This document shows, in pieces, positions 12,994-24,644 of a stretch of DNA of 64,000 nt. Both the position numbers and the translations under genes were made by a program. This stretch comes from Calliopum simillimum. Lineage: Eukaryota; Arthropoda; Insecta; Diptera; Lauxaniidae. Position 1 is the first letter of the stretch. Each line of letters begins with the position of its first letter. Under the pieces are notes generated by a model. The model was not told the origin of the DNA, searched no databases, and saw only the letters and a program-made list of their open reading frames with translations. The DNA is taken from contig OX638368.1 of assembly GCA_951812925.1 (NCBI GenBank), positions 117,203,309 to 117,267,308 on the forward strand. The letters run 5' to 3'.

Positions 12994-13816
12994 TATTCTC
13001 CAAAAGGCCCATTTGGAAAAAAAATTAACCATGTTTTTTGCTCATAACTTTCATTTTCTTAACAGAATGGATACCCAAGTTTTCTTTAAAAGTGAGGACC
13101 ACATTCTTGCAAAAACTTTGGCTTTAAAAAATTATGTATTTTTTTGTAGTAGGTATATATCGACCCTATACAAGTGAAAATCACTAAGTCATTTTTTTTT
13201 AGTTTTAAGTTATTTAATATTTCCGCCACAAAATATTATAGTCTTTAGTTTTATAAGACCCATTTAGCCATTTCTCTGTTAAAAAGTGGTTATTTTTACC
13301 TTAAAAGTAAGAGCAAAACAACGATTTCCTTTAAAGAAAAAAAAAAAAATTATTTTTTTGAACCTAAAATATCTCAAAACTTGAAAAACTACTAAGTACT
13401 TTTCACTTGTATAGGGATGATATAAAATTTGCTTCCAAAAATCAATTTTTCAATTACGCAGTCGAAAAAAGCATGCTTTTTATAACCTTCCAAAAATTGA
13501 TCTAAAATAAAAAAAAAATAAAAAAGTTCCAAAAATTCTGAAAAAAATTTATACGATTTCTTTGGACCATTTTAAGCATTTTTTGCCTAATAAACTTTTT
13601 TCCTAAAATGCCTTGCTTTTTAATAAAAAATGTTTTTTTGACCATGTATAGTAGTTCAAAAACGTAAAAAAATTGATTTCTGGAACCAACTTACTACTTA
13701 CAATAAATATGTAAAATTTTTTAACCCGAAAATATTTCCAAGAACAAAGTCTTTATTTTTCAAGCAAGTTTGGGCATCCATTCTGTGAAGAAAATGGGCC
13801 TTCAGGAGAATCTTGG
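12994..13816. repeat. Complex large inverted repeat
   Basis: The left arm (about 12994-13170), with CTCCAAAAGGCCCATTT and ACAGAATGGATACCCAAG, pairs imperfectly with the right arm (about 13680-13816), with GGGCATCCATTCTGT and AAATGGGCCTTCAGGAGAAT. A second pair is nested inside: CCCTATACAAGTGAAAA at about 13165 against TTTTCACTTGTATAGGG at about 13402. The interior carries partly duplicated TTGATTT.TGGAA segments. No coding sequence is visible. This resembles a foldback-type element. Confidence 0.7.
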
Positions 13817-13837
13817 AAAAAAATTTTCGACTTCCCG

Positions 13838-14095
13838 ACGTTTTTCAAATCTCTAAACATTTTTCAACTTTCTAAACAGTTTTAGACTTTTCCAAAATTT
13901 TTTGCCTTTCCCAAAATTTTTAGATTTTTTAAAATTTTTCCAAATACTCTTTTACCACTTTTTCGGCGTTTTTCAAATCTCTAAAAATTTTTCGACTTTC
14001 TCAACAGTTTTGGACTTTCTAAAAATTTTTGCATTTTTCCAAAATTTTCGGCTTTTTCAAGATTTTTCGACATTTCCAAAATTTCGAATTTCATA
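13838..14095 (+). repeat. T-rich minisatellite, about 130-bp units
   Basis: Two degenerate units, each starting near CGTTTTTCAAATCTCTAAA (13841 and 13966), are themselves built of roughly 20-base phrases of the type GACTTTTCCAAAATTTTT. The frame at 13902-14135 is a consequence of this repetition. Confidence 0.65.
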
Positions 14096-14129
14096 CAATA
14101 AGTTCCTATGTAGTTGTGACAAAGCTTTC

Positions 14130-14665
14130 ACATGAAAAAGATTATTTATTATACCGAATTACGGCATGTTAAGGTTCTTTCTACTTCTAGATCGATTCTA
14201 TGTCTTACAATTCAATTTTGGGATCGGATATATGATTTTTCATAAGGATTGATTTATCCGGAGTCGATTAGTGCTAAATTTGAGCATCATTACTTGTATA
14301 TTATGATAATTCTCTATACTTTTGGAAACACTGCACTGTCCCTAATTTAGGACTCAAATTTTGCGTTGAGCTAAACTTCGTAACCACTTGCATCTTACTC
14401 CGTGCTAACTTACAATTGATTTAGTTTCTTTAAGCAACCATCTGAAATATCAAGTTTCTTAGTTTTATTAATTTTAAAATTTATTTATCTTAAATTCTGC
14501 AAACATAATGTTTTTCATTTCTTTAAGGAACATTAGTCAGTACACATTACAAATAAAGTAGTCAACTAAATAAAAATAGTCACGTAATTAGGTTCACTTG
14601 CTTAAATTTATGTACGTTATTCCGGCAATAAAAAAATCATGGCATTTCTGAAATTTGTTAAAGAC
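14130..14665 (+). repeat. Dispersed repeat R3, copy 1
   Basis: Matches 63440-63835 in the same orientation over most of its length. Landmarks are AATTACGGCAT, CTCTACTTCTAGA-like text, AAATTTGAGCATCAT, AAATTTTGCGTTGA, TAAATAAAAATAGTCACG and TTTATGTACGTTA. The extra sequence in this copy is mostly indels. No coding potential is evident. Confidence 0.7.
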
Positions 14666-14964
14666 CAAAAAAAAAACATGCAGATATCCTTCATTAGAGT
14701 GCTTCTAACTTTTGAAACACAAAATGAGGCAAACTACAAGCTAATAAAAAACATTGAAAATAAATTTTAATACACCCTGTGCCGCTAATCGATGTTTTTG
14801 GACAAAACGAAAATTAGGAGTTGAGCATTGCTTGAACTAGAATCACGGAGAAAATTCTAAATTTGTATATGCATATGATTTTACATTGCGTTAACCAGCT
14901 TTCAAGAAAAAAACCAATTTTGCAATCATCTACTATATAAGATGCAACTACACAGTAATAATTT

Positions 14965-15185
14965 TAGTTTAATTTTAAAACCAAAAAGTATTCATATAGA
15001 ACAATGCCAACAAAAGTATTTATTTTAAACTATTTTGGAATAAATTTCATACTTTTTTGGAATAAATTTCAAACTTTTTTCGGAAAAAAAATCGGAATTA
15101 AATACCAACAAAGTTTAAAATCAATACTTAAGCGAATCAAAAGTAAGAAAAGTAAACTATCAGTTTTTATTGTGTACGCTATGCA
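14965..15185 (+). repeat. Dispersed repeat R4, copy 1
   Basis: Shares AACAATGCCAA, TTTTAAACTATTTTGG, GGAATAAATTTCAAACTTT and AGAAAAGTAAACTAT with the copy at 24780-24980. A short reversed relative lies at 16092-16160. The open frame 15004-15237 is a by-product. Confidence 0.65.
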
Positions 15186-17935
15186 CCAGTTGAGTACTGT
15201 TTTGATTGCAGTGTACTTGGATGTTATTGGTGAGTAAAATAATTACGAGCGTTTAGAGGCTAGTGGAGCTTAAATCAACATTACCTCAAAATTACTAAAC
15301 CCCTCTAGAATCCATGATTTATGCAAGAATTACTTAATCTTGACAGAATAAAACTCTCAAAAATGAGTGTGAAATGCCGTTCCGATATAAATTATAGTTA
15401 TAAATTTGAAAGTCAATAGAATATTTTAAAGTTAATCAAAAATTCGTTACTGTCTTATAATTTAATAAATTGAAAAGATCCAGGCAGTGGTTACATTAAG
15501 GTTAAACATAAAACTAACATTAATTGCAATTATATTTAACCAACGTTTTGAACAAGATTTTGATTCATAATTAAAAGCAGCTGCCCTACATCGGCCTACA
15601 AAGTCACTTTGCTGCAAATACTATTTTGTGTTCTATTCAAGCCTTAATCCTATCCAACAACTCAATTCATTTGGGGTTTAACAAAATGAAATTCATTGCC
15701 AATTATCTTAATATAAAATTACAGAAAATCTCAGAGTATCTTGGCATTGCACCCACTACATTGTGTAATTTATACGGTCACCCAATGTTGCGTGAGTGAA
15801 ACATACGGTCGAAGGTACACTACCCAATTTGAAATGGTCTTAAGAAAATAACCCCTGTGTTAATGAATATTAACCATTCGTCGTAGCCTTAGAAGGCAAG
15901 TGACTGGCATTGAGTTTTCTTATGAGATTTTTCTTGATTGTTATTTAGTTGAGTGACAGTTTTTATTGGTTTGTCATTTGTTAAGTGTTGTCGATGTTTC
16001 TTTAATGCTCGGTTATTTTGACAATTAATGAATGTACAGAATTATCAGTTTTCTTCCCAGAATTATAGCGAAGCTTTAGGAATCATTTCCAAATGAGTTT
16101 TAAATTTATACCAAAAAGTATGAAATTTATTCCAAAATAGTTTAAAATTAATAACTTGATTCGGAGTTATTCTGTCTTATGGTAAAAGTTACTATCTATA
16201 TTGCAATGAAGTCTTGTAAATGGTCGCCATAGTCGAAAAAGAATGTTGAAAGTTTTTGGAGCATTATACTTAATCATAACGATAATTTCAGAAAATTCTC
16301 AAGAATTTATTTTCACCTACCTACACTAAAAAACTTTCCGAATCTCATAAAATATCCTTTCGTTTTTTAAGCTTTAGCACGGCAGTAAATCGAAGAACAG
16401 CTCTCGTGAAAATTGCTTTCATACATCAGGTGATAATGGTTTCCTTATGTGAATTGGCGAAGAAAAAAAAACGAAGAAAAAACATTAATGCTCCACTATA
16501 TGGGGTACAAATAATTTCCCCAAAAAGCAATTCCCGTTAATAGCTTCAAAATCCCAATGGAATAAATGGAGAGAGCAAAACAGAAGAAAAAAAAAACGAA
16601 AAATTGGAAACTTTTTTATATGCAGCGCACAAAGCGAAACGTAGAAAGCGCAAAAAAAAAGCACAGAGCATAAACAACAGAGAAAGAAAAAAAGGACCTT
16701 CTTCTCAATGCAAAACTTCTGCTTGAAGGAGCCTTGTGTGGATGGTATGTAGTCACTTTGCTTTATGATAATTGCGTTATTTTTTGCTGTTCCTTGCGCT
16801 GCTTTCGAATGTTCGTTGTTGTTGGAACCTATAAGAAGGATATATGAGACGATAAACGAGATTAAGAACGTTCACATCGTTAGTTGTTGTTTTTTCGACT
16901 CTTTTTTTTTAAAACGAAATGCGATGCGAGTACCAACTCAGCACAGCCATGATATGTACCTGCCTGCATGCGACCTCGACTCGATTTTCTTTGGCATTGC
17001 TCTTATGGGAAATTTATAAAAAAATATATTTTTGGAAAAAAATTACAATAAAAAAAGCAGCAAAAACATTAAGGCGATATTTGGTACGCTTTTTAACCGC
17101 TGGAAGGTCAAAATGTTAGAGTTGTTAAAACATAAAGGAGACGGCACCTGATTACCTTTGGTATTTACCTGTTTTTCTTGGATTTTTAAAATTTGCAAGT
17201 TTTATTACGCAATTTAAGGATTTGTCTTATCGTTTTGCGCAAAATTATTAATTGTAATGTTTTGTCCCAAAAGCGTAAAATATTTTGTTTTGTCCTGTTT
17301 TAATGTGTTGTTTTGGTAATTGACCTTGTTACCATTCATGGGTTGTGCACACTGGGCGGCAATAAATGCATAATGGTTTTATTTCTTTTTTTAGTGTGTT
17401 CTTAAAAAATTTGTATTGCCACACATTTTCATACAAATTTAAAATAAACAAGTTCCAATTTATTTTTTTTTTTTTGTTTTTAAGAAATTGCTTTTATGGT
17501 TCCCTCAGTGTTACTTTTGAAATTTGAACTTCATATGTATGCAAATTAAAATGACTCATGTTCGAACATAAAAAAAAGCAAATGATTGTTATCAGTTGCT
17601 TTGTTGCAACTTTGTCAAATTTTATGAAATAGATGGCTTTTTAGTATGAAATCGAAGTTATTGACTCATATTCTTCTTCTGCTCAGAACTTCCACTAACA
17701 TTTCCACCAGTATTTGTGAGAAGTTTTCATTGTCGGGAAGAACACCGAGATACTTTACACTATACGACCATGCAGTTCTACAATTGTTAAGTTGTATTTG
17801 AGAATTCGGGCAAAAGCAATTAGCATTAAGTTTAATTTTCGACTTTGTAAAAAGTATTTAACTGATCAAGAGCACATTGCAGTTCAGTCACAATATTTCG
17901 ACCAAATGAATGCGAGTAAAGAAAACACGTTTCAT
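15186..17935. other. Non-coding DNA with a partial inverted R4 copy
   Basis: The reversed R4 fragment at 16092-16160 contains AAATTTATTCCAAAATAGTTT. The rest is AT-rich with A-runs at 16460-16700. I see no gene; the frames at 16765-17119 lack motifs. Confidence 0.5.
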
Positions 17936-17937
17936 CA

Positions 17938-18399
17938 TGTGCGTGAAGTTGGCCCTGCTTTTGTGGATTTTCCCGAAAAAAAAAAGTTGTGCAGGGGTGT
18001 GCTCCACTTGTGCCGTATTGGTCCTTTTTTTAGTGGATACGAAAATTTGTGGAATTTCCCGAAAAAAAAAGTTGTGCCGGGGTGTGCTCCACCTGTGCTG
18101 CGTTGTGCCGTTTTGGAAAAAATAATCGGTCCAAGCGATCACTTTTTAAAGGTAGGTCCTTATTTTTTGTGCGAAGTTAGCCCAGCTTTTGTAGAATTTC
18201 CCGAAAAAAAAAGTTGTGCCGTGGTGTGCTCCACTTGTGCTGCGTTGTGCCGTATTGGGAAAAAAATCGGTCCATGGATTCACTTTTTAATTTTTTCATT
18301 TTTTTTCCAATACGGCACAACGCAGCACAAGTGAAGCACACCACGGCACTACTTTTTTTTTGTGAAATTCCACAAAAGCAGGGCCAACTTCACGCACAT
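17938..18399. repeat. Three tandem units plus an inverted fourth unit
   Basis: The phrase GTTGTGC.G.GGTGTGCTCCAC, preceded by TTTCCCGAAAAAAAA and followed by TTGTGC and a GCCGT.TTGG element, occurs three times in direct order (about 17970, 18060 and 18205). It then occurs once in reverse complement (about 18308-18350). The outermost ends, GTGCGTGAAGTTGGCCC at 17939 and GGGCCAACTTCACGCAC at 18381, form a perfect inverted pair. The 180-codon frame at 17792-18334 reads across the repeats, giving recurring FPEKK and CAALCRIG phrases, and is probably not a gene. A transcript could fold into alternative stems. Confidence 0.8.
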
Positions 18400-19190
18400 C
18401 GTTTTATCGGCATAACCTTAAATTTTAAAACATTCTCAAGAACTTTACCAAAGCTGCTTAAAAGGCAAATATGTCGCTAGCTGTCTCCTCTGTTAACAGA
18501 TTTTCCTTGTTTATTCATTAGAAAGACTTTTGCTACTTTTCAGGAATCCGGAAAGTATTGCAATTTGAGGCAAGAATTAATGATGAAAGTAAAGTAGATT
18601 ATAGCTACTCTAGAAAGCTGTTTTAGCATAAGGTTTTTACTTCGTCAAGCCCAGAGGCTTTTCTTAGACGTAACACTTTAATGATCCATTTATCAGTTTC
18701 GTCAGAGACATAGTCATCTTTTTCATATCAACCTCTAAGTTATTGAAATGTCTGATTACTTAAAAACTTTTGAGAAAAAATATTTGCTTTGTCTTCATTT
18801 AAAATCATTATATTGCTAACTTCGAGAAGAGGTGGAATATATACAAATTTTTTTCATTCCATACTTTGTTTCTAGTTTTTTTTTCAATTCAATGCTAATA
18901 AAAATGAATATCTTTTCATAACGTTCTAATCTGATTGTAGACGATATCTGTTCCAATCTATTTTATACCGATTTCTTATTTTATTAAATTAATTATGTGC
19001 GATGGGATTTTGTGGCAGTGATTTTTGGGTAAGATCAGGTGGACTGATGCGCTAACTTAATCAAGGATTTTTGAAATCAGTATGAAAATTCAGTATGTTT
19101 ATCAACTTGACTAGGAGCTTCGTGTTTAACATGTTCTTATTCTTGACTTTGATTAACGAACGAAGCTCTGAGCATAGATTTCAAGCTATG
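18400..19190. other. Non-coding DNA
   Basis: AT-rich, with no recognisable gene or strong repeat. Confidence 0.5.
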
Positions 19191-19585
19191 TCAGTTGGCA
19201 TTATTAAAATCATTTACTAAATTATCGAAGAATGGAACATTTACTGCGAGATCAAATTTCACAGGTTGGTGGTCAGAACTAAGTATAAGCTCATTAAGGG
19301 CAATAGGTTGTTTAATAAATGCTGGAATATTGGAAAGTATCAAGTCAATAGTAGATGGACTGCCTCTAGAAGATGCAGGAATATACGTTGGGTCCCCGTA
19401 ATAAGATATTGAAACTGGATACTGGAAGGTACAATCAGAGAGAATGTTGGCCCAAGCGTTAGCTCTATGACATCCCCAAGACCTATGTCTGCTGTTGAAG
19501 TCCCCACAACTAAAAAACTTTTCTGAATTATTGAGTAGTTTTCTCAAATTATGTTTGTAGGAGAAGGGTACTGGTTGTGGACACT
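19191..19585 (-). pseudogene. LINE (jockey-like) endonuclease fragment
   Basis: The minus-strand frame encodes about 130 residues of an apurinic-type (EEP) endonuclease, the target-nicking domain of non-LTR retrotransposons. Visible motifs in order are CGDFNSRHRSWGC (catalytic Asp/Asn loop), a Gly-Asp-Pro-Thr-Tyr stretch, STIDLILSN, and the terminal SSDHQPVKFDL, where the Ser-Asp-His triad is diagnostic. The frame ends just after DFNNAN, where relatives usually have Trp, so this stop (TGA) may be a nonsense change. The N-terminal third of the domain and all of the reverse transcriptase are absent. The fragment is isolated, and its relation to the LINE at 27.1-29.0 kb cannot be judged because that copy lacks this domain. 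Confidence 0.75.
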
Positions 19586-19784
19586 GTTTTGTTTTCTACT
19601 CATAACTTTTGACCAAATGTATATTATGCAGACATATAAGTGTCATTGGAAAGCTAAAGATCTTAGGTAACTATTGGTGAAGAAAGTAAATTGATTTCAT
19701 CAGTTGAAAAAATTATATCAAAAAAATAGTGAAATATGAAATTAAAACCAATCAAATGGAGAAGAAAGCAAAATTAACTTATTT

Positions 19785-20060
19785 CGGAGATATTGACTCA
19801 CAAAAACTTAACAAATTCTGCTCAACGGCTTTAACAAAATTAGCGTCACTGAAAACGTCTGGATCGAATAGCAGAAAACAGACTTGATTATCTTCGGCCG
19901 ATGACAGATCAGTTTTTTTGCAAATTAAGCTAGCAAGGTGACGTAATCTCTGGCCCTTGTTGACATTGCTCTTTTGCCAAGCCTGAGTTTTTTTGTACCA
20001 ATCCATGCCCGCCATCTGCTCCTCGGACTACTTGGCTGGAAACTCAATACCGAGAAATAG
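19785..20060 (-). pseudogene. Possible pogo/jerky-like transposase fragment
   Basis: The minus-strand frame reads SEEQMAGMDWYKK at its start. This resembles the CENP-B/Tc5-type DNA-binding motif of pogo, Tigger and jerky-like proteins (MAGxDWYYxFxKR in relatives). Similarity then disappears, and the rest (…FDPDVFSDANFV…) faintly recalls C-terminal linker text of such proteins. A stop codon precedes SEEQ. If correct, it is a short, internally deleted relic. The call rests on one motif and could be coincidence. Confidence 0.35.
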
Positions 20061-21162
20061 CATAAGAATACCAATTAGATTAGTAACGTTGGCATCCACG
20101 ACGATATTTCAGTAAAACACACGCTATAAATAAAAAAAGAGGGGTGCCCATACACGGACCTATTCGGGGCCTATACTCGACTTTGATAGCCACTTTGAAA
20201 AGTAATGAGCAAATTGTGTTGTGTGAACATTTTGGTTGCATTCGGTCTTGAACCACAAAATACAATAAATTTACTACATAAATATAGATTGCACTCAGCT
20301 TTTCAATTGATTCATCGATTTATCGCACTTGAAAAATTATTGCAAAAAAACTTTTGTGTTGACTTTTACTCATTCAAAAATTATTTTCTTCTCAGCATCA
20401 AGCAAATGCGCCTGTTTGCTTCGGTAAATGCACAAAATCTCGTGCTGTCATAACACGCTCTTGACATTTGTTTTCTGTCAAAAGTTAAGGGGGGTGCCCA
20501 CACCCGGACCCTGCCCGCTGGCGGTACCCTTCCCTTTATTATTTCTTAATTCAGGAGAAGCGGTACCTCCTGGAAAATAAACGCTGTAAATAACTTAACT
20601 GATATTGTCGAATAAAAGTTTTACTCCAATATTTTCAACAACCGCGGTTTTTACTCTTTGCAATCCAAAACATTTTATAGATTTTTTTAAGACAATGGCA
20701 ATGGTTGCGTTCTTGTAATACTAGTAAAGAAATTACAGTAATTAACACTAAATTTCATGTATAAATTATCTTACGTATGAAATATTTGATGGGTCCGACA
20801 AGTAACATTTACAAATAAAACATAGTTAAATAATAAGGGATCGCAACATCGCAAGGCATCGCAACAAATGGAGATGTTCTATGTTGGTCCTATGCTACTC
20901 CTAGGAGTTAAAGGAGAATACATATATACAAATAATAAAGTAATATTTACTCCAAATCGCCTACATTTGACTTTATGTAAAGTAAATTATACTTTCAATC
21001 AAAAAATGTCTGACCATTTTAAATTTTATTTTTTTCACGCACAAAAATAAGTGCCACAATTTATACTCCACTCCAGTGAGGTAAATATCATAAAAATATA
21101 TTATCAATTTGAATTTTATAATTTTAGTAACAATTTCCATTTTTAGACAGACATTTGCTTTA
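20061..21162. other. Non-coding DNA with a short direct repeat pair
   Basis: GGGGTGCCCATACACGGACC at about 20142 recurs as GGGGTGCCCACACCCGGACC at about 20492, enclosing about 350 bases. I cannot say whether this marks the ends of a small element. No gene is recognised. Confidence 0.45.
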
Positions 21163-22428
21163 TACGTGGGCTGCTCGATATATTTCTGGCCTATTAATGA
21201 AATTGAATTTCAAAGTATTTTCCAGCATGATTTATACACTTTTGCATGCGCTCAAACCAATTATCGAAGCACTTTTTCCACTCCGATTGAGACACCTCCA
21301 AAAAATGGTTTTTGAACGCTTCAACAGCATCTTCTGGCGATGAAAATCGTTGACCACGCATTTTTTTCTTGATGTGCGGGAATAAAAAGAAGTCATTGGG
21401 TGCCAAATCAGGGCTGTACGGCGGATGACCTATCAATTCGACGTTTTGGCCGGTCAAAAAGGCGCTGGTTTGAGCCGATGTGTCAGAGCTCGCATTGTCA
21501 TGATGAACAATGATTCGTCTTTTTTTGTTCGTTTTTTGAATCTCTCCGAAGATTTCAGGCAAACAAATTGTGGTGTACTACTCAGAATTGACCGTCCTAC
21601 GTTGCTCAAGAGGAACAGTCGCCACATGACCAGTTTTGCCGAAGTAACAGGCGACCGATTGCTTGGAAGTGCTTCTTCAACGAACAACTTTCGTTGGATT
21701 TGGCTCGTCATCGAAGACCCACACGGTCGATTGCTGTTATGTTTCGGGCTCATACGCATAGATCCATGATTCGTCACCTGTGACAATCTTATAAACGTCT
21801 TTTGAAGCACCGCGATCGTATTTTTTCAACATTTCTTTGCACCAATCGACACGAGCCTTTTTTTTAACGATTGTCAAATTGTGCGGGATCCAACGAGAAC
21901 AAACATTTTTACGGCCAGATGTTCATGCAATATCGAATGTATGCTGGTGGGAGAAATGTTCAAGGATGCTTCTATCTCACGGTATGTCACATGACGATCT
22001 TGCATTATCAGTTCACGCATTGCATCAATGTTCTCTGGCACAACGGCCGTTTTTGGACGACCTTCACGGAATTCGTCTTTGAGCGAGCGTCGGCTACGAT
22101 TGAATTCATTAAACCAGTTTTTCACAGTGCTATAGGATGGTGCTTCATCGCTATAAAAAGATTTAAGTTCATCGATGCACTTTTGTCGTGATAATCCACG
22201 TCGAAAGTTGTGAAAAATAATCGCACGAAAATGTTCACGAGTTAATTCCATTTTTTTGCCAAATTGATTTTTTCAAGTTACTGTAAACAACGCAAATGAT
22301 GGTCGTGCGTCAAAACGTTCTGAGTACGTTTATGCTAAAAAATATCAAACTTTCCAATAGAAATGTCAGATTGCACCTGGCAACACTCAGTGTTGCCTAG
22401 GCCAGAAATATATCGAGCAGCCTACGTA
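21163..22428 (-). mobile_element. Mariner element, nearly full length, dead
   Basis: The left TIR (21163-21193) and right TIR (22398-22428) are about 31 bp and nearly identical; both contain GGCTGCTCGATATATTTC followed by TGGCCTA. The ends abut TATA (ttTATACGTGGG; CCTACGTATAta), consistent with a TA target duplication. The total of 1266 bp is the normal size of an autonomous mariner. It encodes one transposase on the minus strand, broken by a frameshift and stops. The flanks show no other gene. The high TIR identity suggests a fairly recent insertion. Confidence 0.9.
21194..22251 (-). pseudogene. Mariner transposase (DD34D), frameshifted
   Basis: Cut-and-paste transposase acting in the nucleus on the element's own TIRs. 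It starts with MELTREHFRAIIFHNFRRGL (helix-turn-helix 1), followed by VKNWFNEFNRSRRSLKD (helix-turn-helix 2) and a GRP linker. The catalytic domain keeps all three acidic residues: TGDESWIY, HHDNAS and PPYSPDLAPNDFFLFPHIKKK. It is broken by a one-base frameshift in a T run at about 21905-21910 and by in-frame stops at 21737-21739, 21677-21679 and 21578-21580. The length without the breaks, about 350 residues, is normal for the family. The start is the first ATG, placed about 150 bases inside the TIR as usual. Confidence 0.9.
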
Positions 22429-22914
22429 TATAAATTGAATACCTCTTCATCATATGCGCCAGTAGCGCTGGAGGATATGTATCTACTTACTTATCACACG
22501 GACGGGCCAGGGTTTGTTCCCTATTGCGGTCAGTTCGTTAACTTCACAAAAACGTAGCGTACTTTCGGGCTCTACGTTAAATGGGTGATACGTTTGAAAT
22601 TTAAGATTTCTCATTTTTGCTTAAATCAATGTGATGTGACAAAGAGCAACTTTCCAAAAACTTTTGATGAAAAACATTAATTATTTTTATGTACTTTTGT
22701 GAATTATTTTCGCGTTACGTAGCCTAGTTGTCTTACAAATTTTGTGCTTTTGGCCCAAAAAAGATTTTAACCTTGTTTAAGTTTTCACCAGAGTCAAAAT
22801 ATTTTATGAAAGTCACACAATACGCCAAGAAACACAATTTTTTGTGTGTCTTGGTCGACCCTATTTAATGTACATACTGTCGATTTACTAAGTATATAAC
22901 TAATCACAGAGTGG

Positions 22915-23020
22915 GGTCATGTTAGGTTAGATTAGCGCGACAGATGATAGTTGCTATCTTAAATAAGAATAAAAATTTTTATAAACTTCAAAATGGTTTT
23001 AGGACTTTTCTGAATGATAT
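22915..23020 (+). repeat. Short dispersed repeat pair (GGTTAGATTAGCG)
   Basis: GGTTAGATTAGCG followed by GTTGC.ATC and then TTTTTATAAACT.CAAAATG matches 63072-63215 in the same orientation. It resembles AGGTTAG-type dispersed sequences common in flies. No function is visible. Confidence 0.45.
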
Positions 23021-23857
23021 TGTCATTCAGAAAGTTAATGGAAATTTAGCTATTAACGTCAGAATCTTAACGACATCTACAAAATATCTTCCATGTAAGT
23101 AAGCTTAAATCTTGGCAAAGGCGAGGCTATAAGAAATTATCTGGTAATAACACACATAAGGGGGTCTTGTGAGTTGTAACGATATAAAAACCAAATTCTG
23201 TCAGTTATCTCAAAGACGAATAAATTATTTCCCATCTTTTCTAAATATAAATGGTTCAACCAGTTCTGATGTAAATAACAGTTATGACTTGTTTCTGTCA
23301 AAAGCAGCAGAGAAGTACATACTGTATTTAGATTTTTTTAAAATTTTATCCTTCACAATAAAAGTTTTTTGTCATATCTTACAATGCATTAAGAGAAAAT
23401 ATACTTCTTAAATCTCCTATAAATCATTTCTTGGCACAATGAGAAATATAACCCAATTATATCTGGAATTGTAATATCGCTTAAATGTAATTGGAATCTT
23501 AAAAATAAAAAATCAATTTCAAAATAAAGGAATTCCAGCAAAGTAAAAACTGGGTCCAAGCAGCGCATGTGCATCAACGCCCTCTTTCAAGGAAACTTGG
23601 CAGAAGTTGCAGAACTTTTTGTTTTTTCTTACGAACAACTTTTCCTTACTTTCTATTTTTCTTTTTTATTTTTTCATTTTAGCGCCTTTTTAAACAGCGA
23701 ATCAAGAACAAAAGGAAACTTCAAGAAAATTCACAACAACAACAAAACTGAATTGAAAGAAAGAAGAAGGTGAAAGAAACTCCGCTGGTATTGATTTTAG
23801 TCGCACCATTTATGTACACATAATCGTTTAGACTGCGAAAGTATTATTGGAATTGTT

Positions 23858-24031
23858 ATGGGCTCCGATATGGATATGGCCACGTTAAGCAGGCGCAAAA
23901 TGGGGGGACGAATCGGTTGGAGTAGGAGCAAGCAACCAACAACAACAACAACAACAACAACAATGACTGAATCACTGCGAAGCAACCAACAGCAAAAGTT
24001 TCACACACTTCAAGGAGGATATTCGAGGTAG
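23858..24031 (+). CDS. Small open reading frame, uncertain
   Basis: Fifty-seven codons from an ATG with G at +4 (TTATGG), starting MGSDMDMATLSRRKMGGRIG, then eight Thr from an ACA run, then a Gln-rich tail and a TAG stop. The local base composition is less AT-rich than the surroundings, and fly 5' exons often carry such CAA/ACA runs. No family is recognised, no splice site is compelling, and chance is likely. Confidence 0.15.
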   Translation: MGSDMDMATLSRRKMGGRIGWSRSKQPTTTTTTTTMTESLRSNQQQKFHTLQGGYSR

Positions 24032-24644
24032 CAGCTGATGGAAGAACAAGCACGGAACATGGAATTTTAGCTGCAGTTTGAACGCTTTTTCTTCAGTTTT
24101 ATTTTAGGGGTTTTTCGCAAGCAAAAGCGTTTTCTTATTGGTCGTTAAGACGATTTTCCATGAGCAGCTGTTGTTGCTGCTGGCATTTGGAAAAAAAATA
24201 TAAAGTTTTTCTTCCTATTTTGCTTTGTATGGAACTACATGGTAGAAAATGCTCAAAGTTTTGCCCGTGCAAAGAAAATGTTTTCTTTTAACGTTAGTTT
24301 TATTTGCTTTAGTTGTTATTGTTTTAAGCGCAATTTGAGCACTTTTTCGATATTTGAGTAATTTTACAACATTAGTTGTACTTTTGCAGTCTTAACCTAA
24401 AAAGAACGAAGAGAAATCTGATAAAAATTGTTTAAATTCCTTCTTGATAACATAAAAAAATCTTTCAACAAAACTTTAAGGCGTACAAGCAATATCGGCC
24501 AAACTTTCATCAAAGTTTTATCAAAATCGACATAAAAATTTGACCATGGAGTGGAATCTTTAATGTGTTGTGCTGGTTAAATTGAGCAACTTAAATGTAA
24601 CAAAATTGCTTCATATGAAAACTTTTGGTTATAAATATTTACCT

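Larger units (their letters stand above)
22429..24644. other. Mostly non-coding DNA
   Basis: Contains a short dispersed repeat (22915-23020), a CAA-type microsatellite (23938-23963) and one weak small open reading frame at 23858, described separately. The frames at 23169-23773 have no motif. Confidence 0.5.

Noticed and set aside
17792..18334. 180-codon open frame
   Set aside because: Most of it reads across the direct repeat units at 17.94-18.29 kb, with the same phrase recurring in it; no domain.
20142..20512. Solo LTR bounded by GGGGTGCCCA repeats
   Set aside because: No TG…CA ends, no target duplication, no polyadenylation or primer site layout; only a 20-base direct repeat.
21425..22191. 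Plus-strand open frames of 80-114 codons
   Set aside because: They are antisense to the mariner transposase, whose motifs are unmistakable on the minus strand.
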